The notes under the pieces: generated by a model
Database searches by the model: none
What the model saw: the letters and a program-made list of their open reading frames with translations, nothing else
What the model was told of the DNA's origin: nothing
Shown: positions 55,112-64,000 of the stretch, piece after piece
How the letters are laid out: every line of letters begins with the position of its first letter
How positions within the stretch are numbered: position 1 is the stretch's first letter
Program-made: the position numbers and the translations under genes
Assembly: GCA_022453515.1 (NCBI GenBank)
Contig: JAJNNY010000025.1
Coordinates: 186,001 to 250,000 of the forward strand
Direction: 5' to 3'
Length of the DNA: 64,000 bases
Origin: Astrocystis sublimbata
Taxonomy: Eukaryota > Ascomycota > Sordariomycetes > Xylariales > Xylariaceae

Positions 55112-58100
55112 ATGGAGCAGCCTCAACCCACTGGCTGGGCCCAGGCTTGGCGTGATGATGTGAATACGCAACAACGCAGGTTTGCAATTCGCCGCTTCGG
55201 CAAAGCCATCGTCGACCCGGCCAAGTGGAAGGCAAGCTGGGACGAAGGAGGGGGCACGTCTGGCATCCTCTCATTGCTATCGTCTGCCTCGGTCACAGAA
55301 GTCAAGGCCTTTTGCACCGTCATCAGAGCATCCAACCGCCGCGGACGGAAATCAAGCTACAGAGAGAAAGCTGTTGATGAACTGGTCATGGCCCTCTTAC
55401 CTCAACACTACCCCTCAACCACCCTACGCACTCGTGACAAACGCCCGCTTCAGAAATTCTACGGTCGTATGCTACAAGGATGCTCCTCCAGCTTTGTTGA
55501 GCGCGTCCTCGAAGCACAAGACGAGTCGAATCCGCTTTTCCAACAACTCGACCTCGAGAAGCTTTTGTTTGCCCATGATGAGATGCTGAAGAGACGCCTT
55601 GCCAATTACTTGATGCACGACGGCCCCAAGCTTTGCGACCGCGAAATCGACATCAGCTTACGAGAGTTCGTGTCCCGAGAGCCTCCTTTTCAGGGAACTC
55701 AGCCAAACATGTCATCATCGATGCAATTCGGGCTGGAGCTGCTACAAGCGAGCATCAACTCCGCAGCCACCGCCAAACGCTGGCCACGTCACATATCTCA
55801 GCTGGATGTGCTCTTGTCCATTTATCGTCGCCTCACACGCAAGAGCCGCTCGGCAGACAAGACTCCCCTTATCCAGTTGGGCTTCCGATTGATAGAGCTC
55901 AAGCTGGATTTGAGACTCTCTCCCAACGCACTTGTGCTATGGGAAGGACTTGTTACCCTTTGGAAGAAGTCTCCTCGCCAATACGAAGACTTAGTGTCAC
56001 AAGGCGTACGGCTTGGACTACGTGGAACTGCATCTATCCTGCCAATAGTCGCCACTCGGTGGAAAGAAGATACTGACCAGTACCAACAACTACTGGTTGA
56101 GTGTCTCCGTCAAGGACTTGGTGGCTCTGCAAAAAATATCAGCGATGGCTATATGAAGACAGTCGACGGAATTCAACGTGGAAAAGAGCCACGTGCAGAG
56201 AAACTCAATCCTGAACTTCGATGGAGTTTGCTACGCTTGTATTGCCAACATGTTCCTGAGAAAGGCATTGACATAGAGACCTCATCCGACTTCAGCCGTC
56301 TTGCCAATCAAGATTGGTCATTCGAATTAATTGAGCAGCTTGGAAAAGAACGTGCGATGTTATTCTTAAACCGTCTTTACGACGTCAATCCCAACTTTGA
56401 CTTCCTACGGGCTCCTGATAACCATACATCCATATATTCTATGTGCAGCGAGCCACGGCACAACTTCAATGTTGAACTTCTTCTAGTTGCATACCGTCGG
56501 GATGACGCCGATTCCCAGCAAAGAGCCCGGATAGAGCTCGACGAGCTCCGAAAGAAGGCGACTACTTCGAGAGAGCAAGAGGATAGAGGCATTTTCGCAA
56601 AAGCTTCGGCCCATTACGCGATGGCGATAGGCGACCTGGAGTTATATGCCGAGACCTTGCTATGGCAACATCGTTTCATTCGCGACCCTCTTACAGCGTC
56701 TACGATCTTTGGGTATGACGCCATACTTACTCAAGAGGGTGTTTCCCTACTGTCGGGAATGACCCTATCGCCAACAGAGTGTGCGACACTGAGCACAGCG
56801 AGACCGCGACTTGCAGTCGCCAACCAGATACTGGAAAGTCTCTATGAAGCGAAGAAAACGGCCCAGAAAGAACCTTCCTACAGGCCTTCGTCCTGGACAG
56901 CGTTGAGTTCTCTGCTCTCTGATGTAAACCGTCAACGTGTCTCCCGCGCCAAGGAAATAAAACTGCAGTCCAAAGAAACGGAAATAGATATCTTCAATGC
57001 ACTCTGGGAAGGACATGTAAGCTTGGTGAACAGTATCGGCTCTGACTTCCTGACCCACGCCCTCGACCCCATTTGTGATCTGCTGGACGATTTTTCTGGC
57101 CCATCCCACATCACCGCTTCGGAGACATTGTTAAACTACACGGCCGAATGGAAAAAGAAGGCCGAGCGCAACTCAGATCAGGATCAAATTGCAGCTCTCA
57201 TGGAACTGGTGACGTGGCGGGTCATATCGCAACTTGCGCGGAGCAAAACTCCGATGCTGGCCTGTGACTTGATACGACGGGCAATCATTGAAAACCCAGA
57301 AGCCAGCAGCTGGCACAGACAGTTCCTTTCAATTGGTTACCTGAAGAATCTTCCGGCCGAAACCGCTGAGACCATGCTCTTGTCTTTTGCGGCTGCCATA
57401 GGTGAAAAACTGGAGGAGCAATCATATGTGAGGGTGGGTGATGAGGCGCCCGCTAAAGGTGCGCCTCCGCAATCGATGATCAAGGTATCGACGGTCAAAT
57501 ACCTGGCACAGCTTCTCAACGACGCCGAATTCATTTCGCCTGCATCCGCAGTTGAGGTTCTCATCGAATTGTTCAAGTCCGCAAGGCACATTGACATTCG
57601 CCTAGCCACTTTAGGAAGTCTACTTGGCACGCTGAATACCGTACTGGCGGACAATGGCGAGCAATGGAGATCTAACCCAATGGTCGAGAAGATCCTCAGC
57701 ACTCTGGATCATGTGGTACATATCGCGGGTAACATAAACGAGCGTCAACCAGTGAAGGGGAAGGACTGGGCAGAAGCGAAAGAAAAAGCTACTGTCCCAG
57801 CCCCATCCGACAGTTCCGACATCCCGCCGCTATTTCAAGTGATCTTGAAAATAACTGAAGGCAGCCAGTTCCCACACCTGAAAAAGCTTCAGCGCGAGCT
57901 GTTCGCACGTCTCGTGGTTCCAACCCTCCACCAGTCACAGGAGCAGCATCGCAGGTGGTTTGCCCTTTTCCTTGCCAAGCATAGACCAGCCCTGGATGCA
58001 GATATACTGCCACACATCCCAATCACACCGAAAATCTGGGAACATTTGTTGCAGTCCCAAGCTCATCTCGTACCAACTGCGATTATGCGTGACTACAATC

Positions 58101-59110
58101 AGTATTTGCTCCTCTGTTTGCAACTGCCCGCAGAGATCAAAGATTTGATTAAGGCGCTGCAAAAAGATGCTACTTTACGCACTGATCCCAGCGTCGAACA
58201 TTGGGTATCCATATTCAACTTATCACCAAATATTTCTAGCTGGCTTGGGGGAATTCACAAACTGTTCGAATTGCTATTGGCACCAATCGAGAAGGCCTCT
58301 TCAGATACAGACCTCATGGATGCTATAGTTAGCCAGGCGTCGGCGCTGTTGGATGATTACGAGAACTGTTTGGTCAACTGGTCCTCCATCATGAAAGACA
58401 TAGCACCTGCGCGAGCATGGAAAAACGCCAGAATAGATTCTAATGACGATGGGAAGATCACATGGGAACATTGGCGCAAGACGGCTCTTGAGCTCACGCA
58501 GAGGCTAATTACAGTTGTGGAAAAGAAGAAGGCTTCTAGCAATGCTGTCATGCCATCAACATTCCCACTACGCCTCTGGCGTCTCCCATACCCAAACCCG
58601 CGTGCCAAACGACATGATGGAGATTTCCGTGACCTCGCTAAAGTCCTTGACGAACACCTGTCATCATTCTTGGAGAGTGAGGAGGGAGATATGCTTTTCT
58701 GGACCACCCTCGTTGAAGAAACCCACAGCACATTTGCATCAATCTACACGGACATAGCCATACGTTTGTGTATTGCAAGGCATGTTGGCGACCTTGGCCT
58801 TGATCCCACGCAGAAACCTATACCAGCTGTGCAACTCATCAAAGTCGCAATCACGTTGAAAACCATAGAAACGGTATCAGGAAAGTCCCAGCTGCGGAAA
58901 CCAAAGTCGGATAAGGACCTCACGCCCGAAAAAGCAGAGTTGGGTGAGTTGGTGGAGCAGGTACGGGCTGTTGTGGAAAGCTGGGATCAGGTTGAACAAG
59001 CACCGTTCAGACATATGGTTATGCAGTGGAAACGCCAACACAATAACATTTGGCGGGATATTTGCAGCTGGGCGTCAGCCAACGACGAGGATGATGTCCC
59101 CTATTCTTGA
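55112..59110 (+). CDS. Large conserved-looking protein of unknown function, 1332 residues
   Basis: A single uninterrupted exon; the start is the first in-frame ATG, in a strong context (TTTACCATGGAG), although the frame is open 87 bases further upstream from a TTG. I do not recognise a domain. The protein is mostly alpha-helical with a solenoid-like rhythm of Leu/Ala-rich helices: LLSIYRRLTRK, LWEGLVTLWKK, LVECLRQGLGG, LLRLYCQHVPEKG, LLVAYRRDDADSQQRARIEL and, late, AVQLIKVAITLKTIETV. No signal peptide or membrane helix is visible, and it ends with DEDDVPYS. The consistent codon use and length show it is a real gene. It could be a HEAT- or TPR-like scaffold, but this is inference from helical periodicity only. 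Confidence 0.88.
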   Translation: MEQPQPTGWAQAWRDDVNTQQRRFAIRRFGKAIVDPAKWKASWDEGGGTSGILSLLSSASVTEVKAFCTVIRASNRRGRKSSYREKAVDELVMALLPQHYPSTTLRTRDKRPLQKFYGRMLQGCSSSFVERVLEAQDESNPLFQQLDLEKLLFAHDEMLKRRLANYLMHDGPKLCDREIDISLREFVSREPPFQGTQPNMSSSMQFGLELLQASINSAATAKRWPRHISQLDVLLSIYRRLTRKSRSADKTPLIQLGFRLIELKLDLRLSPNALVLWEGLVTLWKKSPRQYEDLVSQGVRLGLRGTASILPIVATRWKEDTDQYQQLLVECLRQGLGGSAKNISDGYMKTVDGIQRGKEPRAEKLNPELRWSLLRLYCQHVPEKGIDIETSSDFSRLANQDWSFELIEQLGKERAMLFLNRLYDVNPNFDFLRAPDNHTSIYSMCSEPRHNFNVELLLVAYRRDDADSQQRARIELDELRKKATTSREQEDRGIFAKASAHYAMAIGDLELYAETLLWQHRFIRDPLTASTIFGYDAILTQEGVSLLSGMTLSPTECATLSTARPRLAVANQILESLYEAKKTAQKEPSYRPSSWTALSSLLSDVNRQRVSRAKEIKLQSKETEIDIFNALWEGHVSLVNSIGSDFLTHALDPICDLLDDFSGPSHITASETLLNYTAEWKKKAERNSDQDQIAALMELVTWRVISQLARSKTPMLACDLIRRAIIENPEASSWHRQFLSIGYLKNLPAETAETMLLSFAAAIGEKLEEQSYVRVGDEAPAKGAPPQSMIKVSTVKYLAQLLNDAEFISPASAVEVLIELFKSARHIDIRLATLGSLLGTLNTVLADNGEQWRSNPMVEKILSTLDHVVHIAGNINERQPVKGKDWAEAKEKATVPAPSDSSDIPPLFQVILKITEGSQFPHLKKLQRELFARLVVPTLHQSQEQHRRWFALFLAKHRPALDADILPHIPITPKIWEHLLQSQAHLVPTAIMRDYNQYLLLCLQLPAEIKDLIKALQKDATLRTDPSVEHWVSIFNLSPNISSWLGGIHKLFELLLAPIEKASSDTDLMDAIVSQASALLDDYENCLVNWSSIMKDIAPARAWKNARIDSNDDGKITWEHWRKTALELTQRLITVVEKKKASSNAVMPSTFPLRLWRLPYPNPRAKRHDGDFRDLAKVLDEHLSSFLESEEGDMLFWTTLVEETHSTFASIYTDIAIRLCIARHVGDLGLDPTQKPIPAVQLIKVAITLKTIETVSGKSQLRKPKSDKDLTPEKAELGELVEQVRAVVESWDQVEQAPFRHMVMQWKRQHNNIWRDICSWASANDEDDVPYS

Positions 59111-59606
59111 GAGATGTCTCACTTTTTGGAACGTTTTTGGTCGGTGACCAACAGCTACTCAGATCACACGTTATCACTAGGATCAAACGTACCATACGGT
59201 AGTCCATATAGGAAGACATCTTTCATCTCGCCCACGAATTCTGCGTTGATATGACAGGCAGCGATTCATGAAGCTACCTGTATCTACGTCGTAACACATT
59301 GTGGAGCATGAACAAGAGGAGTAATTTCCATTAAGCACTGCTGCATTTACCGTGTAGATGATTGCATTTTCCCCATACTTTATGCAAGGGACTTCCAAGG
59401 TTCTTGGCTGGGCTCACTCGCGAGATCTACAATAGATCTAGACCCGGTCTCGGCGGCCTAGCTGGAAAAGAGTGAAAAAATCTGCTCCCACCTAACTTGC
59501 TAAGTGTCTGCCAACCATTCAAATGTGTCTTTAGTGTCAATTACCATCGCTTGTCTTGTGTAATCGAGTTCAGAACGGCCGTAAGATTAAGTGTCTGGTG
59601 TCCCTA
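59111..59606. other. Intergenic region before the inverted-repeat element
   Basis: 3' end of the large unknown gene followed by unremarkable sequence up to the TA at 59605. No gene seen. Confidence 0.6.
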
Positions 59607-60361
59607 CAGTGGGCCTCAAAAAGTGATGCTCGTTTCGCTTATTTACACCAAAACTCATTAACTTTAACAGTAAATATCTCTGTAACTTTATACTGTAATA
59701 AATTGGGAGAAATTGTATTTGAATAGTTCGAGATAAAATAGACTTAAATTTAAAAGAAGGGATTTTTTGCATCTTTTTAATAAGGAGAAATACTGGATTG
59801 AAAAAAGGCACATAGAAATACATAGGTTTTTAAAACTTAAACTATAAATAACTTTGCGACTTTAAATCCTAAAAATAAAAGCTCTTCGTTTTTTAGTTTC
59901 TTATTATCTGATGTTCTAAAATAAAAATGAATATAAATATAATATAAAGTCTATACATGTTTTTTAATTTTAAAAACTATTTATAAAGTACTAGAAATTA
60001 TTCTAGATTTTCTTCCTATTTACTTATAGTTTTTATAATAAAACATTATATATATAATATTTAAATCTTGGCTTATTTAATATAAAAATAATTTTTGTTT
60101 TTATATTCTTATATAATATTAAAAAGTTATCTTAGTTTAAAGATCGAGAAGTATTTTAAAGTTTTTATTTAAAAACTTAAATTTAACGCTAAATATATAC
60201 TACATAATTCTATTCTTTTAATTTAATATAATCTATACTAAACTAGTTTTAAAACCGCTTTCCGATTAATTTTAACTATTAATACAATAGAGATATCTAT
60301 ACTTTTAGTTAGGAAAGTACTTTTTAGTACCTATACGCGCGTCACTTTTATGAACCCACTG
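59607..60361. mobile_element. AT-rich inverted-repeat element, Tc1/mariner-type remnant (probably RIP-damaged)
   Basis: A 755-bp element flanked by a TA dinucleotide on each side (59605-59606 and 60362-60363), the target duplication typical of Tc1/mariner elements. The left end starts CAGTGGGCCTCAAAAAGTGA and the right end, read inward on the minus strand, starts CAGTGGGTTCATAAAAGTGA, then both continue with a GC-CGT-like stretch; most differences are C/T transitions. The interior is extremely AT-rich with no transposase frame, in contrast to flanks near 50% GC. This fits a non-autonomous or decayed DNA transposon mutated by RIP. The family cannot be named further. Confidence 0.75.
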
Positions 60362-60909
60362 TAGCTAGCGCATTGGCTCACACGGAGTTGTGCGATTGAT
60401 TGAATGGGCATGTTTTCAAGCCCCTTCCTAGATGAACCCAGGGTGCGGATGGGGTCCGGAGCGGAGACGAGGAAGTGCTCAAGGTTGAAAAGCGTATGAA
60501 GAGACGGACTGCGCAGAGCAATGGACAGTAGCCAGTGGGTGATAGCAATGCGCACCGTGAGCCTTGAGGGCGAAATAAGAAACTTCAAGATTCATTCATA
60601 GCATGGGTAACTGCCTCTCCCCGCAGACGATCTTTTACAGATGCCCCGAGGGCTTCGGTAGATGGACAACATCTCGCAATAGCGCAGAACTTGGCAGTGG
60701 TATGTTATTGCTTTCGGTGCGCAGGATATATGGTAATGAATTGGGTGTGTTCAAATTACCGGCTATCCTTCTTGTTGACCACACTCGCAACATAAAGTTA
60801 ACTACAAAACCTTGCCATCCATGATGTGATTCTCAACCCATCCCACCGACATGCTGCCAAAGTTAGCCGATTCTCGAGTAAGTGCTGCCTATTCCTAGAA
60901 TTGGCAAAC
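60362..60909. other. Intergenic region, no gene seen
   Basis: Sequence returns abruptly to normal GC after the element. The 85-codon minus frame at 60331-60588 overlaps the element end and shows no motif. It holds the 3' end of the EthD gene. Confidence 0.55.
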
Positions 60910-61332
60910 TCACAAGACTCGATCTGGATCGGTAAAGACGTCATGATCCGGCACCACCTTGTCCTTGTAGAAGGGGTCATTGCGGAAGTTGACGAAACTC
61001 TGGATATCCTTGAACTGGATCTGCGTGATCATGTCATAGCTGGTCCCTTGCAAAAACTGCTCGTCCATCACCTGGGCCATTAGGGATTTGGTTTCGGAAG
61101 TGAAGTGTGTCTATAAGTTGATGATTTGAGTGATAGATTAGTTACTCCTAGTGCTTATCCTTCGTTAAGAAGTTCAAACACTTTCTAGGTCACGTACCAT
61201 AGTGTATTGACTGATCCCACATCGGGCGAGTAGGTCACGAACCATAGGCGCGTGCTTCTCGCTCATGTATTTGTGAAACTCGTCCTCCGACATGGACGGC
61301 TTCCTGAAAGCGCAGACTGTCCAGACCAACAT
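60910..61332 (-). CDS. EthD-domain protein
   Basis: Two exons (61198-61332 and 60910-61110, minus) encode 111 residues, normal for single-domain EthD proteins. The start MLVWTVCAFRKPSMSEDEF matches the usual fungal EthD opening. The fold is a ferredoxin-like dimeric alpha/beta barrel; visible blocks are KYMSEKHAPMVRDLL (near 22-36), then GTSYDMITQIQFKD after the intron and VNFRNDPFYKDKVVPDH near the end. The 87-bp intron joins TM to THFTSET in phase 0. Fungal EthD proteins often sit in polyketide clusters, where some act as decarboxylases or cyclase-like enzymes on aromatic polyketides. Here it is divergent from a polyketide synthase only 764 bp away, so a shared pathway is likely but not proven. 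Confidence 0.88.
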
Positions 61333-62096
61333 TTTCGTGAGTCTATTAGCGGGGATAATTTGCTTTCTTACAGATGATAATGCAGTCAATGGAATGAAAG
61401 CTTATCTAACAAGCATATTTGCAGAGTCAAGATCGTAGATTCCCCCCCTCACGTCTCCTTGTATTATAATAGCAACGAAAACAGGTCTCGAGACATGCCG
61501 TGCGGCAGTACCCCCGTGAATTACCAATAGTAATTAGTGTGGGTAACGGCCCGAAAATGGTTTGTACTTGTCTGTACATTGTTACACATTCTCTACACTT
61601 ATAAATCAATTAAATCCATAATCATAAGCCTTGGAAAATCTCCCCCATATTAAAGGTGCTTGCACTTAGAAACCTATCCATTCGTTCAATGTTGTGTACA
61701 CCAGTGCGTAAGTAATTAACTGCGATAAAAAAGAGTATGCTCTTTTTTATCTATGACTTTTTTCCTTTTTTTTTGCGCTGGTTCTGGTATTTTACCTGGA
61801 TGCAAGGATGGTGGGTTCTGGTCGTACGGACTCGTTCGCGGGTGAGTATAATTACACCGATTCATAAAAAGTCTCTTTAAAAGCCTTCTGGCTCCGAGTA
61901 ACAATGTTTCACGGGTCTTACGCTTGTTCGACGATATAATTCCATGTGTCGCTAAGTCGCTGCACCTTAATACAACTTGAACGAATATATACAACCCGAT
62001 ACCAAATTCTAGTCGCACGCATCGCAAGTTGTGCTATACTTCAGTTCAAACCGGCCCATACACATTTCAGTGCCGATAAAAGATCCCAACTTAGTC
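61333..62096. promoter_or_regulatory. Divergent promoter region between EthD and PKS genes
   Basis: 764 bp between start codons facing apart, a likely shared control region. It contains a perfect 12-bp inverted repeat (61724-61735 with 61740-61751, loop TATG) and several A/T-rich runs. No further gene seen. Confidence 0.55.
61724..61751. repeat. Perfect 12-bp inverted repeat (hairpin, 4-nt loop)
   Basis: GATAAAAAAGAG and its exact reverse complement CTCTTTTTTATC flank TATG. It lies 346 bases before the PKS start codon, within the divergent promoter region. Confidence 0.9.
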
Positions 62097-64000
62097 ATGT
62101 CGACGACAGCCCTACCTTCACTGGTCATATTTGGCTCGCTAACGCGATGGCCAGCACAAGAACACATCATCCAGCTACAACAAGAGTTTGGACGAAGAGC
62201 GCCGCTGTTCAGACCCCTAAGAGAGGCAGCTCGGGATCTTGAAACCCTATGGTATCGCCTCGTTGACCAGGACGAAGCGCTCATAGCTGTTGATGGCAGG
62301 ACTGCTGCCAGAACACTAGCTGCCTTGTTTTCCGATACACCATACGATGAACCGCTCTCTGACGAGGGGCGCAATGTCTTGCTGCTGCCCTTCGCTGTAC
62401 TGTCCCAAGTTGCGCAGTACCTAGACTATCTCGAGCGCAGTCGGTTCGAAAATAGTCACGAGTCTGTGCTGAAATCAACCATTGCCGCTGGTGGAGGTAT
62501 TCAAGGCCTCTGTGCCGGTCTTCTTTCCGCCCAGGCCGTAGCAAGTGCAACATCACTTGGAGATGTCGTGGCTCTCTCTTGTACCTCACTGAGGTTGGCA
62601 TTTTGTGCGGGCGTCTATGTGGATAGTGCCCAAGTGAACGCCCACACAACAAATTTGGCCGTTCGCTGCAAGGTAGCTCAGGATATGGAAAGACTTAGAG
62701 ACATTGTGGGAAGCATACCAGAGGTCTGTCCCTTTTTCCCGCGTGCGCGCCATGGGCTACGGCTGATCACATTCGCGCATAGACATACATAGCCGTGTCG
62801 AGTGATGAGCGAGCCGTGACTATCACGACACCGGTATCGTCAAAAGACTCACTTCAGAAGCAACTCTTGGAGCTCGGGCACTCCAGTCTCGATATCGGCC
62901 TCGATGGCAAGTATCACAACAAGGAGCACGCAGACGTACCGCTCAATATCATCAGGGCATGTAAAGATCGTCTCGATCCGCGATTCGGGACCCATGAACT
63001 CGTCCGGTCAAATCTTGACGGAGCCATCATTACCCACAGAAACGCCGTTTCCAAGACGTTAGAGTCCATTTTGGTGCAACATGCGAACTGGCACCTGACC
63101 GTTTCCGCCTCTACCGAGACACTTCCTGACAAGTCGCTCATAATCTGCATCGGCCAAGACGCGGTGGTGACGCAGTTGGGCGGGACGACGCATCACATTG
63201 TCAAACTCAAAACACTAGCTCTGACAAATAACCTACTGGAGCTGCCAGTCCCAAAGTCGGACGATGCTTTAGATCTGATTCTGAAAGAGTATCCAGCAAA
63301 TGCGGTGGCCGTCATCGGTATGGCCTGCAAGTTCCCTGGAGCCGACTCGATAGACGAGTTCTGGGAAGTTTTGAGGGGCGGTAAAAGCATGCTCGAAGAG
63401 ATTCCCAAGGAGAGATTTGATAAGGAGAAATCATCCAGATCGCCACCAGGACAGCATTTCTGGGGGAACTTTGTCAGGGATATCGACGCATTTGACCACA
63501 AGTTCTTCAAGAAATCGGCGAGGGAGGCCGCTTCGATGGACCCGCAGCAGCGTCTGCTCCTGCAGGTCGCGTACCATGCTCTCGAATCGTCTGGATACTT
63601 CTCACCAGACCCCTCTGTGCGCTCGCACGACATCGGTTGCTATATTGGGTCCTGCGCGACGGATTACGACGGGAACATTGGCAGCCACTCCCCCAGGGCG
63701 TACTCGACCACCGGGACGTTGAGGGCGTTCCTGAGCGGACGAATCTCTCACCACTTTGGCTTTTCAGGGCCATCGCTTGTGTTTGACACTGCCTGCTCGT
63801 CCTCGGCTGTTGCCATCCACATGGCTTGCCAGGCTCTCCATTCAGGAGAATGTTCCCAAGCCATTGCGGGAGGAGTCACTCTCATCACTAGCCCGTACCT
63901 CTACGAGAACCTTTCGGCAGCCCATTTCCTTAGTCCCTCGGGAGCCACAAAGCCGTTCGACGCCGCGGCTGATGGGTATTGTCGTGGAGAAGGCGTGGGT
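62097..64000 (+). CDS. Non-reducing polyketide synthase, SAT-KS part (truncated by window edge)
   Basis: Exon 1 is 62097-62723; exon 2 starts at 62783 and runs off the right edge. The 59-bp intron joins SIPE to TYIAVSSDERAVTI in phase 0. The start ATG (GTCATGTCG) opens a SAT domain: LVIFGSLTRWPAQ at the N-terminus, the catalytic-Cys motif GLCAG (C139) and ATSLGDVVALS near 150. The linker leads to the ketosynthase: AVIGMACKFPGADSIDEFW near 383, MDPQQRLLLQ, and the active-site Cys in DTACSSS (C547), then FLSPSGATKPFDAAADGY. The KS segment IGSCATDYDGNIGSHSPRAYS resembles C-methylating NR-PKSs more than the non-methylating ones, so a CMeT domain is expected downstream. Missing beyond the edge: AT, product template, ACP, CMeT and the release domain. 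Confidence 0.92.

Overview
The window is nuclear DNA of a filamentous ascomycete (Pezizomycotina, most likely Sordariomycetes). The evidence is many short GT-AG introns of about 50-150 bp with TACTAAC-like branch points, typical fungal families (GH72 glucanosyltransferase, a SAT-type non-reducing polyketide synthase, EthD, Sds3, sugar porters), an AT-rich transposon relic that looks damaged by repeat-induced point mutation (RIP), and gene-poor stretches rich in TACCTAGGTA palindromes. There are no operons, rRNA genes or CRISPR arrays. All exon joins given here were worked out by hand from splice signals, reading frame and family motifs.

Layout from left to right: a truncated regulator-like gene (minus, left edge); a 5.5 kb gene-poor stretch; a secreted SMP-30-like beta-propeller (minus); a 12-exon sugar porter (minus); a DUF5519/luciferase-domain protein (plus); COG7 (plus); a GPI-anchored GH72 beta-1,3-glucanosyltransferase (minus), which shares a 1.9 kb divergent upstream region with the 17-exon SOF1 gene (plus); a membrane short-chain dehydrogenase (plus); a kinase-like protein lacking catalytic residues (plus); the proteasome lid subunit RPN6 (plus); a giant intronless AT-hook protein (minus); a GA4-desaturase/AsaB-like oxygenase (plus); a DsbA/FrnE-like thioredoxin-fold protein (plus); an Sds3-type histone deacetylase complex subunit (minus); a possible small single-pass membrane protein (plus); an inositol-type sugar porter (plus); a DHA1 drug transporter (plus); a small secreted glycoprotein (plus); a 1332-residue conserved-looking protein of unknown role (plus); a TA-flanked inverted-repeat element; and at the right edge an EthD-domain gene (minus) divergent from the 5' part of a non-reducing polyketide synthase (plus).

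Most genes are housekeeping (proteasome, Golgi tethering, rRNA processing, chromatin, wall remodelling) or transport, and they do not form one pathway. The exception is the right edge, where EthD plus the SAT-KS start of a polyketide synthase look like the left border of a secondary-metabolite cluster that continues outside the window. The most unusual gene structure is SOF1, which has an ATG-only first coding exon, a 7-nt exon and a 16-nt exon. The strongest unexplained signal is the palindrome TACCTAGGTA: eight perfect copies, all outside coding sequence.
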